Part shown: in pieces, positions 16,843-26,183 of the stretch
How the letters are laid out: each line of letters opens with the position of its first letter
How positions within the stretch are numbered: the first letter of the stretch is position 1
From: Rhizobium sp. BK602
GTDB taxonomy: Bacteria > Pseudomonadota > Alphaproteobacteria > Rhizobiales > Rhizobiaceae
Direction: 5' to 3'
DNA length: 64,000 nucleotides
Assembly: GCF_014195095.1 (NCBI RefSeq)
Contig: NZ_JACIBC010000005.1
Coordinates: forward strand, 1 to 64,000
Made by a program: the position numbers and the translations under genes
The notes under the pieces: model-generated
The model's input: only the letters and a program-made list of their open reading frames with translations
Database searches by the model: none
Told to the model about the DNA's origin: nothing

Positions 16843-17937
16843 TCAGCGGTCCCGCTCCTCCACATGGGTTCGCGCGAAGTGAAGCCGTTCGATGATGGGG
16901 GCATCCGAAAAGCGGAAAAGATCGAACTGGCTCTCCGCCTGGAGGGACCATTGCACCCAGGACGGCACCACGAACATGTCGCCCTTGTCCAGACGGTGTT
17001 CTGTTCCGTTGAGCACGACGGCCCCCCTGCCATCGAACACCTGGAACACGGACGACCCCACTTCGCGTCGCCCCGGGGTGACGGTTCCGCCACGCAGGCG
17101 GTGGAATTCCGCCCTGATCGTCGGCATGACATCGCCGCCGGTCGTCGGGTTGACGTATCGCACCGCCGCGTGCCCCTGTTCCACGGTCGCGGGCTGCCCT
17201 TCCTCCTCCAGCAGAAGCTGTTCGGTCAGCGCCCGATCGGTATGTTCCCAGCGATAGGCGCCGATCGGAGAGGAAACGGTCGCCCCGAGCCCCGAGAGCG
17301 GTCGCAGACCCGGATGGCACCAGAGCCGTTCGCCCCTTGAAAATCTTGGCGTCGCATAGTCGGTGACGCGATCAGAACCAAATTCGAAGAAGCCGACATC
17401 GTTCTGATAGGAAAACGGTATGTCCAGGCCGTCGATCCAGGCCATGGGGTGATCCGTATCATTGTGATGGCCATGGAAATGCCAGCCCGGCGTCAGGAGG
17501 AAATCGCCCCGGCTCATGCGCACGGGATCACCGTTCACCACGGTCCATACGCCCTCGCCCTCGACCACGAAGCGGAAAGCGTTCTGCGCGTGACGGTGTT
17601 CCGGAGCCGTTTCTCGCGGCCCGAGATATTGGATTGCGGCCCAAAGCGTCGGGCTGATATAGGCCCGCCCGCCAAGGCCGGGATTGGCCAGGCCAATCGC
17701 CCGGCGCTCTCCGCCACGCCCGACGGGAACCAGATCGCCCGAGCGTTTCGCCAGAGGATACAGCCTGGACCATTTCCACACATGCGGCACCGCTTTGGGA
17801 TTGGGCACCACCGGCATCAAATCGTCTATCTGCGTCCAAAGCGGCTTGAGATGCTCGGCCTCGAAATCCGAATAGAGCTGCCGCAACTCCTCTGTGTCCT
17901 CCGGTACCATCATGTTGCTTTTCTTGTCGCTCTGCAT
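16843..17937 (-). CDS. Gentisate 1,2-dioxygenase
   Basis: A 364-residue bicupin ring-cleavage dioxygenase. The first cupin carries the Fe(II) ligands in PEHRHAQNAFRFVVEGEG and TPGWHFHGHHN; the second, partly degenerate cupin includes RGGTVTPGRREVGSSVFQVF. It converts gentisate plus O2 to maleylpyruvate. The ATG at 17937 has GAGGAG close by; an in-frame GTG at 17967 with GGAG 9 bases upstream would add 10 residues and cannot be excluded. It heads the operon with the DinB-fold isomerase, and its promoter region holds the shared IclR-type motif. Confidence 0.92.
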   Translation of the reverse strand: MQSDKKSNMMVPEDTEELRQLYSDFEAEHLKPLWTQIDDLMPVVPNPKAVPHVWKWSRLYPLAKRSGDLVPVGRGGERRAIGLANPGLGGRAYISPTLWAAIQYLGPRETAPEHRHAQNAFRFVVEGEGVWTVVNGDPVRMSRGDFLLTPGWHFHGHHNDTDHPMAWIDGLDIPFSYQNDVGFFEFGSDRVTDYATPRFSRGERLWCHPGLRPLSGLGATVSSPIGAYRWEHTDRALTEQLLLEEEGQPATVEQGHAAVRYVNPTTGGDVMPTIRAEFHRLRGGTVTPGRREVGSSVFQVFDGRGAVVLNGTEHRLDKGDMFVVPSWVQWSLQAESQFDLFRFSDAPIIERLHFARTHVEERDR

Positions 17938-18035
17938 TTGCTCCTCAACCTTCCAACTCGCCTTCACGGCTGGATGCTCCGCACGTCAACCGCGCACCAG
18001 GAACATCCACGGTGACATGACGGACTTCCAGCCAA

Positions 18036-18055
18036 CATATTACGTATTATGGAAT
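18036..18055. promoter_or_regulatory. Shared 20-bp motif, candidate IclR operator (copy 2)
   Basis: The sequence CATATTACGTATTATGGAAT lies about 100 bases upstream of gentisate dioxygenase and matches the motif at 14722-14741 at 16 of 20 positions, with the first nine bases identical. It is probably bound by the same regulator. Confidence 0.6.
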
Positions 18056-18273
18056 CAATTTTATCTTATGCAATAAATTTATGAGGGCACTGCATTCTAT
18101 TTTGAAGCGCGACCGCGAATTCGTCTCGACGCACGCGCATGCGCCTGGAACGGCGCCCGATCCCGGCAAACCACGAAACGATCGACAAGCTCACATAGGC
18201 AGCCCCGCAAATCGCGACTCAGCATGAACGCATAAAATCGGCATGACGCATTTGCGTTGCCTCGAGCAAATAC

Positions 18274-18286
18274 TTGCATTTTGCAA
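18274..18286. promoter_or_regulatory. TTGCA-N3-TGCAA inverted repeat (copy 1)
   Basis: A perfect repeat TTGCA-TTT-TGCAA followed by TTAA, about 85 bases before the exporter start. Related repeats occur at 19526-19538 and 27031-27043; the last overlaps the start of a MarR gene. It is a candidate MarR operator. Confidence 0.65.
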
Positions 18287-18371
18287 TTAAATGATGAATT
18301 TTAAGAAGCCGATCCGCATACCGCAATGCCAACGATATGGTCAGTGCTCAACTGGCAGCGAAGGATGTGAG

Positions 18372-19241
18372 ATGACTGCAACTGTAGCCCTCTTTCTCGC
18401 GACCGTGCTTTTCTGGGGTTCGGGCGCCATTGTGACATCCCTCCAGGCAAGCGCGTCGGCTCCCGAGTTGTCGGTGGCGATCCGCATGCTTCTTGTTGGC
18501 TTAGGCATGCTCGGGTTTTCGATCGCCACCGGCAAACCGATCACGGTTGCCCGGGGCGACCGTCCTTGGGTGATGATGCAAGGCATATTGTTTTTCGGGC
18601 TTGCCTTCATCGCCTTCTATAAGGCGACGAAGGGTATCCCGAGCGGGATTGCAGCGTTGGTGCTGTCGAGTTCTTCGCTGTTTGCGGCCATTGCCAGTCG
18701 TTTGCTGTTGAATCTGCGCATAAGCCGCCGTGCGACGATCGGCATAGTCTGTGGTCTTCTGGGTCTTGGCATCGTGGCTGCCCCTCAGATCTTCGCACTG
18801 CATCTCAACCCGCAAACTCTGGCAGGGTTCGTCTGGGCAGGCATCGCGGCGGTGGCAACGGGCGCGGGGACGGCGATTGCTGCGCGTAACCAGCGGCGCG
18901 GCGTCCCAATCCCGGTACTCATGGGCTGGGGTGCGCTGTGTGGATGCGGCTTCGGCTTCGCTTGGGCCGTGACTGTCGGCACGTCTCTTACAATACCGAT
19001 ATCGGCGGGCTATCTGGCGCAGCTGGCCTACCTGGCAATCGTCGCTTCTTGTGTTACGTTTCTCATGTATTTCACGCTCATTGAGAAGGTCGGTCCTGCG
19101 CGAGCAGCCTACGCGCTAACCGTTGTTCCGATCGTTGCCATAACCATCTCCGTTATATTCGAGGGCCTGCACGTCGATACGCGTCTCGCCTTCGGCGGCG
19201 CGACAATCCTTCTTGGCAATATCCTTGTGCTCAATGCCTGA
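18372..19241 (+). CDS. DMT-superfamily (EamA) transporter
   Basis: A 289-residue membrane protein with about ten hydrophobic segments arranged as two five-helix EamA halves. Typical family pieces include FWGSGAIVTSL at the first helix, FFGLAFIAFYKATKGIPSG and FTLIEKVGPARAAYALTVVPI in the second half. Such proteins usually export amino acids or small metabolites. ATG 18372 has AAGGA 6 bases upstream and gives the normal N-terminus; an upstream in-frame ATG at 18291 would add 27 polar residues. The inverted repeat at 18274 suggests joint control with the methyltransferase operon, so it may export that operon's product. Confidence 0.85.
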   Translation: MTATVALFLATVLFWGSGAIVTSLQASASAPELSVAIRMLLVGLGMLGFSIATGKPITVARGDRPWVMMQGILFFGLAFIAFYKATKGIPSGIAALVLSSSSLFAAIASRLLLNLRISRRATIGIVCGLLGLGIVAAPQIFALHLNPQTLAGFVWAGIAAVATGAGTAIAARNQRRGVPIPVLMGWGALCGCGFGFAWAVTVGTSLTIPISAGYLAQLAYLAIVASCVTFLMYFTLIEKVGPARAAYALTVVPIVAITISVIFEGLHVDTRLAFGGATILLGNILVLNA

Positions 19242-19660
19242 CGCTGAGCAGTCAAGCATGCGTCCCGCGACGAGCCCCCTATCGGTGCTCGCCGGTCTGA
19301 GGGGCTTCAATAAGAAGCAATGATCTGAGCCCGCATTTGCCGGCCTATCGATCAGCACGGGCTGCGGATTGCGATCACGGCTTGAGTACCCTTCAACGCC
19401 CCCCAACCCGACAGTCCGGCAAAACGTTGGCTCAGCGAAGAATATCCCGCAAATCCGGATATCCAGTCCCCGCAAATTGCCTCCAATAAGATCGTCTGCA
19501 TAAAATTTGTTCATGTCTAAATTACTTGCAAATAGCAATTGATTTCCTAGCAAATCTATGTTGTAGTTTAATCATAAGAGGTAATTCACATCACGATTAC
19601 CCGTAAAACTAGAATCTAGGGAGATGTCCGAACCGCAACAATTTTGGAAGGCATATGGTC
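19242..19660. other. Intergenic region before the methyltransferase operon
   Basis: No gene is supported here. The first half is moderately GC-rich with a long-loop pairing (AGCCCC near 19273 with GGGGCT near 19302) that could be a weak terminator. The second half (19500-19640) is AT-rich and holds the repeat at 19526-19538 and the short palindrome CTAGAATCTAG at 19609-19619, as expected of a regulated promoter. Confidence 0.5.
19526..19538. promoter_or_regulatory. TTGCA-N3-TGCAA inverted repeat (copy 2)
   Basis: TTGCA-AAT-AGCAA has one mismatch between arms and lies about 120 bases before the methyltransferase start. It matches the repeats at 18274 and 27031 and is the likely operator for the methyltransferase-to-TrpZ operon. 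Confidence 0.55.
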
Positions 19661-20461
19661 ATGTATATGTCCTCGACACCGATCGAATCTGAGGTCGTCT
19701 TCTCCGGCCGCCGCTCGGCGACCTACCGTGATGCACTCCATCTCTTTCCCGATGCCTGGCTAGACGACATTGCCGCCATGCGCAGCTTCCTGCGACCGAT
19801 CGGCGGCCGACGCGTCCTGGAGATCGGCGCCGGCAATGGTCATTTCAGCCGCGCGATTGCCGAGGACGTCGGCCCCGCCGGCTTGCTGGTCGCGACCGAC
19901 CCATCCACCGAGCAGCTTGAAGACCTCGAGGTCGAAAGTGGTGGCCGGATCAAGGTTTTCGGCCAGGCGGCACACATGCTCGACCTGCCGATCCGCGATT
20001 TCGATATGGCCTGGTCGCGTGGCGCCGTACACCATATTTCCGACAAGACCGCTGCCTGGAAGGCGATTGCAGCCCATATGCGGCCCGGCGGCAAGCTGGT
20101 GGTTGCCGACATCTTCGCCGGAACGCGGCTTGCCGCCTATTTCGATGATTTCATCGCGCTGAGCTGCTGTACCGGCCACGAAGTCTCGTTTCTCTCGCGG
20201 GAATTTGCGACAAGTCTGTGTGCCATGACAGGTTGGGACAAGCCTCAGTTTACCGATGTCACCACCCGCTGGCGCTTCGACACCAAAGCCGATCTCGGAC
20301 ATTTCCTGCGACTGTTGTTTTCCGCAACCGAGATCTTCAATGACGATGACTGTCTCATGGCGGCAGAGCGCCACCTTGACGTCGTCGGCGACGGCAATGG
20401 TATCGCCCTGCTTTGGCCGATGACAGTCATGGAGACAACGCGGCTGCCAACAGCCAATTAA
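19661..20461 (+). CDS. Class I SAM-dependent methyltransferase
   Basis: A 266-residue Rossmann methyltransferase. Motif I is VLEIGAGNGHFSRAIAED (residues about 53-70), followed by the acidic motif II region VATDPS, a motif IV-like DMAWSRGAVHHI and a post-motif PGGKLVVADIF. The acceptor is unknown. Three in-frame ATGs (19655, 19661, 19667) follow GGAAGG; 19661 has the best spacing of 9 bases. It leads an operon with prephenate dehydratase and two 2-hydroxyacid dehydrogenases, so a phenylpyruvate- or hydroxyacid-type acceptor is conceivable; the product name should stay generic. Confidence 0.82.
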   Translation: MYMSSTPIESEVVFSGRRSATYRDALHLFPDAWLDDIAAMRSFLRPIGGRRVLEIGAGNGHFSRAIAEDVGPAGLLVATDPSTEQLEDLEVESGGRIKVFGQAAHMLDLPIRDFDMAWSRGAVHHISDKTAAWKAIAAHMRPGGKLVVADIFAGTRLAAYFDDFIALSCCTGHEVSFLSREFATSLCAMTGWDKPQFTDVTTRWRFDTKADLGHFLRLLFSATEIFNDDDCLMAAERHLDVVGDGNGIALLWPMTVMETTRLPTAN

Positions 20462-20548
20462 ACACAGACGACCGATGCACGGGCGCCGGCACGGGATAAA
20501 CCCGGCCGCGGTGTGGCCTGATGGGCGTCAGTTTCCGGAGATTGCCTC

Positions 20549-21562
20549 ATGATATCGACCGTTGCCGACAGCGATTCCAAGGTGCCGCGCTCCGCGGTTC
20601 CCGTTGGTCCAGACAAGAAAGCATCGGCTTCGGCCGCCAGAGCTGTCCATAAAGTCGGCTACAACGGCAGACCGGGTGCCTTTGCCGACGTTGCCTGCAA
20701 GATGGCATTTCCTTCCGCCGATCGTATCGCCATGTCGAGCTTGGAGGCGACGATCGCCAGCGCCGTCCGTGGTGACGTCGACCGGATTCTCCTGCCATGC
20801 GAGAACAGTCTGGTGGGCCGAGTGCCTGACGTGCACCGCGTCGTCCCCGACAGCGGCCTGCATATCGTCGGCGAGCATTTTCAACGTGTCGAGCATTGCC
20901 TGATGGCACCAGCCGGCGCCACGCTCGCGAGTATCCGGCGGATCCGTTCGCATCCCGTGGCACTTGGTCAGGTCAGCCGGCTTATCGCCGCACTCGATCT
21001 CGAGGCCATTGCCGCTCCCACGACATCGCACGCCGCCGAGCTGGTGGCACACTGCGAGGATACAAGCGAGGCTGCGATCGCTTCAGATCTCGCCGCAAAC
21101 CTCTACGGCCTGCATGTCCTCAAACGCAATGTCGAAGACGATCCGCATAATACGACGCGGTTCTATGTACTCTCAACCGAGCCGCAGGCAATCGAGCAAA
21201 GAACACAGCTTCTGACGACAATCGTCTTCCGTACCCAGAACCGGCCGGGCTGCCTCTACCACGCCATCGCCGGATTTGCCGAAAACGGCATCAACATGAC
21301 CAAGATCGAAAGCTATCTCGTCGGCGGGCAATTCGTGCCGTCCCGCTTCCTCTGCGAATTCGAGGGCGATCCAGCCATGCCGGACGTGGCCGATGCGCTC
21401 GATATTCTCGCCCGCCATGCTCGGGAGCTGGTTGTGCTCGGTACCTTTCCGATGGCCAGCCGCCATCTGCGCAACCGCAGTGAGGAAAATCTCCGCTCCT
21501 GGGGAACCGAGCCTCCGGCCGCCTTTCGATGGTCCGATGGCCAACAGGAGGTCGAGCGATGA
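20549..21562 (+). CDS. pheA: Prephenate dehydratase with ACT domain
   Basis: A 337-residue enzyme: an unusual polar N-terminal extension of about 35 residues, then the prephenate dehydratase domain (VGYNGRPGAFADVA; LLPCENSLVGRVPDVHR; the catalytic NTTRFYVLS) and a C-terminal ACT domain (RPGCLYHAIAGFAENGINM ... KIESYLVGG). It turns prephenate into phenylpyruvate. In a catabolic/accessory operon it is likely a second, pathway-specific copy rather than the housekeeping pheA. The motif GRPGAF and the RSHPVAL block differ from the usual GEPGAY and SHPQAL, so altered feedback or substrate preference is possible. Its stop overlaps the next start (ATGA). Confidence 0.88.
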   Translation: MISTVADSDSKVPRSAVPVGPDKKASASAARAVHKVGYNGRPGAFADVACKMAFPSADRIAMSSLEATIASAVRGDVDRILLPCENSLVGRVPDVHRVVPDSGLHIVGEHFQRVEHCLMAPAGATLASIRRIRSHPVALGQVSRLIAALDLEAIAAPTTSHAAELVAHCEDTSEAAIASDLAANLYGLHVLKRNVEDDPHNTTRFYVLSTEPQAIEQRTQLLTTIVFRTQNRPGCLYHAIAGFAENGINMTKIESYLVGGQFVPSRFLCEFEGDPAMPDVADALDILARHARELVVLGTFPMASRHLRNRSEENLRSWGTEPPAAFRWSDGQQEVER

Positions 21563-22986
21563 CGACCGCGGTGAACCGCTCCGAACGCCATGGCGATCTT
21601 GCCGAGGCGGCAATCGCGAAATTGAAGCCGCATTTTGGTGATCGACTGACAACGGCTGCGGCCGTACGGGATCAGCATGGCCGTGACGTGAGCTGGCATC
21701 CCTCCTATCCGCCGGACGCGGTCATTTTTCCTGAAACGGTCGACGAGGTATCGCGTGTCGTCGCGACCTGCCACGCCTTTGACGTACCGGTGATCCCGTT
21801 TGGAACCGGCACGTCCTGTGAGGGGCATGTTGCCGCCCTCATGGGCGGAATATGTATCGATCTCTCACGCCTGGATCGAATTCTGACCGTTCAGCCGGAC
21901 GACATGACGGCGACCGTGGAAGCCGGCGTGACCCGCAAGCGTCTCAATGCCGAACTGCGCGATACCGGCCTCTTCTTTCCCGTTGATCCCGGCGCCGACG
22001 CCTCGCTCGGCGGGATGGCCTCGACGCGCGCTTCGGGCACGAATGCCATGCGCTATGGCACGATGAAAGACAACGTCATTTCACTCGGTGTCGTTCTGCC
22101 CAATGGCGATCGAATCCGCACGGCAAGTCACGCTCGCAAGTCGGCCGCGGGATACGATCTGACCCGTCTCTGGGTGGGGTCGGAAGGCACGCTTGGCATC
22201 GTGACCGACGTAACCGTCAAACTGCATCCGATTCCAGACCATGTCGTTGCGATCTCGGCAAGTTTCTCCACCTTGGAACATGCTGTCGGTTTCGTGCTTG
22301 TTGCGACCAGGCTCACCGATACGCTGGCACGCATCGAACTTCTCGACGAACTGCAGGTCGAGGCCGTCAATCGCTATTCAAAACTCGCACTGCCGGTCGA
22401 GCCGACGCTTTTTATCGAGCTGCATGGCAGCCGTGGCGCAGTCGAGGCAGCCTTGCCTCTCATCGAAGAGGAGATACATGCCGCCGGAGCCAATCGGTTC
22501 GACATGGCCGTATCGGCAGAGGCAAGAAATAAACTGTGGCAGGCGCGTCATGATATCTGGTGGGCCAATCTTGCGCTGCGCCCAGGTGCAAGCGCGCTTC
22601 CGACCGATAGCTGCGTGCCGGTATCGCGGCTCGTGGAGGCCATACTTGCCGCCAAGGCCGACGTGCGAGACCTTGGCCTGGTTGCGCCGATATGCGGTCA
22701 TGTCGGTGATGGCAATTTCCATCTTTGCGTGCTTTTCGACCCTGCTGATTCCGATGAACGGCAGCGCGTCGAGGCGCTAACCAAACGCCTCGCGGCCCGG
22801 GCCATCGCCCTGCAAGGAACGTCAACCGGCGAGCATGGGATAGGCCATGGCAAAATGGCGGCGCTTGTCGCCGAGCATGGCCCGGCCATCCGGGTGATGG
22901 CCGCGATCAAACGCGCCATCGACCCCCATAACATCATGAATCCAGGCAAGATTTTCAACCTCGCCGAGGCACCGCCTTTCAACTGA
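21559..22986 (+). CDS. FAD-linked D-2-hydroxyacid dehydrogenase (D-lactate dehydrogenase/GlcD type)
   Basis: A 475-residue VAO/PCMH-type flavoprotein. The FAD domain is visible as PVIPFGTGTSCEGHVA and DPGADASLGGMASTRASGTN; the C-terminal FAD-linked oxidase domain includes CGHVGDGNFHLC and ends STGEHGIGHGK ... DPHNIMNPGKIF. The family oxidises D-lactate, glycolate or other D-2-hydroxy acids to 2-oxo acids. It is translationally coupled to prephenate dehydratase, with CAGGAGG 7 bases before the ATG. Together with the next gene it could oxidise both enantiomers of a hydroxy acid such as phenyllactate (inference). Confidence 0.9.
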   Translation: MTTAVNRSERHGDLAEAAIAKLKPHFGDRLTTAAAVRDQHGRDVSWHPSYPPDAVIFPETVDEVSRVVATCHAFDVPVIPFGTGTSCEGHVAALMGGICIDLSRLDRILTVQPDDMTATVEAGVTRKRLNAELRDTGLFFPVDPGADASLGGMASTRASGTNAMRYGTMKDNVISLGVVLPNGDRIRTASHARKSAAGYDLTRLWVGSEGTLGIVTDVTVKLHPIPDHVVAISASFSTLEHAVGFVLVATRLTDTLARIELLDELQVEAVNRYSKLALPVEPTLFIELHGSRGAVEAALPLIEEEIHAAGANRFDMAVSAEARNKLWQARHDIWWANLALRPGASALPTDSCVPVSRLVEAILAAKADVRDLGLVAPICGHVGDGNFHLCVLFDPADSDERQRVEALTKRLAARAIALQGTSTGEHGIGHGKMAALVAEHGPAIRVMAAIKRAIDPHNIMNPGKIFNLAEAPPFN

Positions 22987-23022
22987 AAGAAATCCTGAGA
23001 TCAGGGAGATACTGCAATATTC

Positions 23023-24243
23023 ATGTCCAACAAGCCTGACCCGGCTTCGATTGCCGATTTCAGAACCGCCGCGCGGCGTGCCCTGCCGAAAATGGTCTTC
23101 GACTTCTTCGACGGCGGTGCCGGTTCGGAGCTGACGCTGCGCGAAAACCGCGCGGCGCTCGACCGAATCCGTCTCGTCGGCTCAGCGCCGGTCGATGTCG
23201 GTCATCGCTCGTCGGCTATCACGCTCTTCGGCAAGCCACTTACAATGCCGGTCATTATCGGACCCACCGGGCTTGCAGGTGCGGCATGGCCTGCAGGCGA
23301 CCAGGCATTGGCTCGAGCTGCCGGGCGAACGGGCATTCCCTTTGTCATGAGCTCGGCAGCCAGCGCGACCATGGAAGCCGTGGCGGCCACCGGCGAAGGC
23401 AGAAGGTGGTTTCAGCTCTACCTGTTCCGCGACCGTGAAGTGAGCCTGAGACTACTCAAGCACGCCGAGACGCTGGGGTTCGAAGCGATCGAGATCACCG
23501 TCGACAATGCGGTTCCCGGCAGACGATTGCGCGATGCCCGCAATGGCTTTTCGCTGCCGTTCCGCTGGACACCGAGAAAACTCCTGAGCCTCGCCGCTCA
23601 CCCCGCATGGGCATTGCGAATGGCCCGCGCCGGCGCGCCACGTCTGGAAGTCATGGCAGCCGAGTTCGACCTCAAATCCGCTCGCACAATTGCCGAGGTG
23701 ATGGAACAGCAGCTCGACCCGACCGTCTCCTGGGACGATATCGCCTTCATCCGCGATCGCTGGAAGGGACCGTTGATCCTCAAGGGATTGCTCGATCCGA
23801 AGCAGGGTATCCGGGCAGCCGAACTCGGGCTTGACGGTATCGTCGTCAGCAATCACGGCGGCCGGCAACTCGATGGAGCCGTCGCGAGTATCGACATGCT
23901 GCCGGAATTCGTCAGTGCTGTCGGAAGCAAGCTCGCAATCCTGGTCGACAGCGGCTTTCGCAGCGGCACCGATATCGCCAAGGCGCTGGCGCTCGGGGCA
24001 ACGGCCGTGCAGGTCGGACGTGCGACACTTTATGCGCTCGCGAGTGGTGGTGAGGATGCCGTGTTTCGGGCCCTCGCCATCATCGCCGCCGAACTCGACG
24101 TCGCCCAGGCAATGATGGGTGCGCCCGCCATTGCCGATCTCCGACCGTCTGGGCTTCGGCTTTCCCCGCGGCTGATGCACGCTGAACAAGTTCCGGTTCG
24201 CGACCCCATGTCTTCGCGCTCGCAGCCGCCATTTGCCGCCTGA
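23023..24243 (+). CDS. FMN-dependent L-2-hydroxyacid dehydrogenase (LldD/mandelate dehydrogenase family)
   Basis: A 406-residue TIM-barrel flavoprotein of the lactate/glycolate/mandelate oxidase family. It shows VFDFFDGGAGSELTLREN at the N-terminus, IIGPTGLAGAAWPAGD, the FMN-binding LILKGLLD and the catalytic His/Arg block VSNHGGRQLDGA, with DSGFRSGTDIAKALALGA near the C-terminus. It oxidises an L-2-hydroxy acid; the substrate is not readable. It follows the D-specific enzyme by 36 bases, a pairing that allows use of racemic hydroxy acids. Confidence 0.9.
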   Translation: MSNKPDPASIADFRTAARRALPKMVFDFFDGGAGSELTLRENRAALDRIRLVGSAPVDVGHRSSAITLFGKPLTMPVIIGPTGLAGAAWPAGDQALARAAGRTGIPFVMSSAASATMEAVAATGEGRRWFQLYLFRDREVSLRLLKHAETLGFEAIEITVDNAVPGRRLRDARNGFSLPFRWTPRKLLSLAAHPAWALRMARAGAPRLEVMAAEFDLKSARTIAEVMEQQLDPTVSWDDIAFIRDRWKGPLILKGLLDPKQGIRAAELGLDGIVVSNHGGRQLDGAVASIDMLPEFVSAVGSKLAILVDSGFRSGTDIAKALALGATAVQVGRATLYALASGGEDAVFRALAIIAAELDVAQAMMGAPAIADLRPSGLRLSPRLMHAEQVPVRDPMSSRSQPPFAA

Positions 24244-24279
24244 CCTGTCACTCAAAGACCCTTATGAGGAGATTGCCCG

Positions 24280-25254
24280 GTGAAACACAGAACCGCTTTA
24301 GCCCTGGCCCTGTCGGCCTTACTGCTGTCTCTTTCCACCACTGTCGCGACAGCAGCCGGCAAGACGGTGGCGCTGACCTATATCGTCGAACATCCGGCCA
24401 TCGACGCCGCCCGCAAGGGGATCGTCGATGCACTCGCCGATGCCGGTTTCATCGATGGCAAGACCATCACGCTCGATGTTGCGAGCGCACAGGGCAGCAT
24501 GCCGACACAGACGCAGATTGCCAAGACATTCGCGGGCAAATCGCCGGACCTGATCGTCGCCATCTCCACGCCATCGGCCCAGGCCTGCCAGGCCGCGGCC
24601 AAGGGAACAATTCCGATCGTGTTCTCCGCCGTCACGGACCCCGTTGCCGCCAAATTGGTCAAAAGCTTCACGCAGCCGGACGGCACGCTGACTGGCACGA
24701 GCGACAAGCAGCCATTGAACCTGACTTTCGAGTTGATCCGCAAGCTGACACCGACGGCAACGAAAGTCGGGGTCCTCTATAATGCCGGCGAGGCCAACTC
24801 CGTCGCGCAGGTGGCGGATATGAAAGCCGAGGCGGCGAAGCTTGGCATGAGTATCGTCGAGGCGACGGCTGCACAATCAGCCGCGGTGCCGGATGCGGCC
24901 CGCAGTCTCGTGGGCAAGGCCGACGTCATCCTTCTACCGACCGACAGCACGGTGGTTTCCGCCGTCGAAAGTGTCGTCAAAGTCGGCGTCGACGCAAAGA
25001 TCCCGGTCTATGCCAGCGATACCAACTCGGTCGAACGCGGCGCGATGGCTGCCCTTGGGTTCAACTACTACAAGCTGGGACGGCTGACGGGCGAGATCGC
25101 AGCGAAAATACTGAACGGAGCAAAGCCGGGTGACATCCCCGTTGGGATACTGGACAGCGAGGACCTCTACCTGAATGCCGGCGCCGCCAAGAAGATGGGC
25201 GTAACCCTGTCCGAGGCGATGACCCAGAGCGCAGCAAAGGTGATCGCACAATGA
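24280..25254 (+). CDS. ABC transporter substrate-binding protein, TrpX-like
   Basis: A 324-residue periplasmic protein of the ABC_sub_bind (PF04392) family, with a signal peptide of about 25 residues (cleavage near ATA-AGK). Family blocks include YIVEHPAIDAARKGI, AIATPSAQ-like AISTPSAQA, and LPTDSTVVSAVESVV. Streptococcal TrpX of this family binds tryptophan. It uses a GTG start with GGAG upstream and overlaps the permease start. With the next two genes it forms an importer whose ligand is probably an aromatic amino acid or a derived 2-oxo/hydroxy acid. Confidence 0.87.
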   Translation: MKHRTALALALSALLLSLSTTVATAAGKTVALTYIVEHPAIDAARKGIVDALADAGFIDGKTITLDVASAQGSMPTQTQIAKTFAGKSPDLIVAISTPSAQACQAAAKGTIPIVFSAVTDPVAAKLVKSFTQPDGTLTGTSDKQPLNLTFELIRKLTPTATKVGVLYNAGEANSVAQVADMKAEAAKLGMSIVEATAAQSAAVPDAARSLVGKADVILLPTDSTVVSAVESVVKVGVDAKIPVYASDTNSVERGAMAALGFNYYKLGRLTGEIAAKILNGAKPGDIPVGILDSEDLYLNAGAAKKMGVTLSEAMTQSAAKVIAQ

Positions 25255-26183
25255 GCCTGATCGCCCTTTCCGGCGCCTGCGAAGCTGGCCTGTTGTTTGC
25301 CCTCGTTGCCCTTGGCGTCTATCTCTCGTTCCGGGTGCTCGATTTTCCGGACCTGACCGTCGATGGTAGCTTCCCGCTCGGTGCGTCGGTCGCGGCTTCG
25401 GCGATTATGGCCGGCGTGCCGCCCATCGTCGCAACGCTCCTCGGATTTGCCGCGGGTGCCCTCGCGGGCTTTGTGACGGCGTTCTTGTCGGTGCGGTTGA
25501 AGATCATGAACCTGCTGGCCGGAATCCTGACCATGGTCGCGCTGTTTTCGATCAACCTGCGCGTCATGGGCAAACCGAATATATCGCTCTATGGCACAGA
25601 CACCATATTCTCCTGGGTTGACGGGATCGCCGCGCTCGGGGTCTGGGCCAACACGGTATTGCTTCTCTGCATCCTATTGGCCGCAAAGGTTTCCGTCGAT
25701 TGGTTCCTTGCCACTCAGATCGGGCTAGCCTTGCGCGCGACCGGCGCTAATCCGAGGATGGCTGAGGCGCAGGCCGTCGACAACGGCCGCATGGTCATGC
25801 TGGGCATGGCCTTCGCCAATGGCCTCGTCGGTCTTGCCGGAGCACTCTACGCCGAAAGTCAGGGCGTTGCCGATGTCTCGATGGGTATCGGCACGATCGT
25901 GACCGGTCTTGCAGCCGTCATCATCGGCGAGACAATCGTCGGTGCGGGATCAGTCGCGCGAGCCACGCTCGGCTGTATCCTCGGCGCATTGATCTATCGG
26001 CTCGTCATCGCACTGGCGCTCGACGGCGGCGTGATCGGCATCCAGGCACAGGATCTCAATCTGGTAACCGCAGTCGTGGTTGCCGTCGCCGTGATGATTT
26101 CGAAAGCACGGTTGAAGAAGCTGCCTTCCATCAAGCGCACTCGCCTGCCTGAGCCATCGAAAGCAGAAGGAGCGACGTCATGA
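25251..26183 (+). CDS. ABC transporter permease, TrpY-like
   Basis: A 310-residue membrane protein of the BPD_transp_2 family with about eight to nine hydrophobic segments. The stretch VYLSFRVLDFPDLTVDGSF near residue 22 is typical of the permease partner of ABC_sub_bind proteins. Both ends overlap neighbouring genes by ATGA. It forms the membrane channel of the TrpXYZ-like importer. Confidence 0.87.
   Translation: MSLIALSGACEAGLLFALVALGVYLSFRVLDFPDLTVDGSFPLGASVAASAIMAGVPPIVATLLGFAAGALAGFVTAFLSVRLKIMNLLAGILTMVALFSINLRVMGKPNISLYGTDTIFSWVDGIAALGVWANTVLLLCILLAAKVSVDWFLATQIGLALRATGANPRMAEAQAVDNGRMVMLGMAFANGLVGLAGALYAESQGVADVSMGIGTIVTGLAAVIIGETIVGAGSVARATLGCILGALIYRLVIALALDGGVIGIQAQDLNLVTAVVVAVAVMISKARLKKLPSIKRTRLPEPSKAEGATS

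Larger units (their letters stand above)
17968..18371. other. Intergenic region with two divergent promoters
   Basis: No credible gene is seen in these 400 bases. It holds the gentisate-operon promoter area, AT-rich from about 18031 to 18080 and including the motif at 18036-18055, and the exporter promoter area with the inverted repeat at 18274-18286. Confidence 0.6.
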
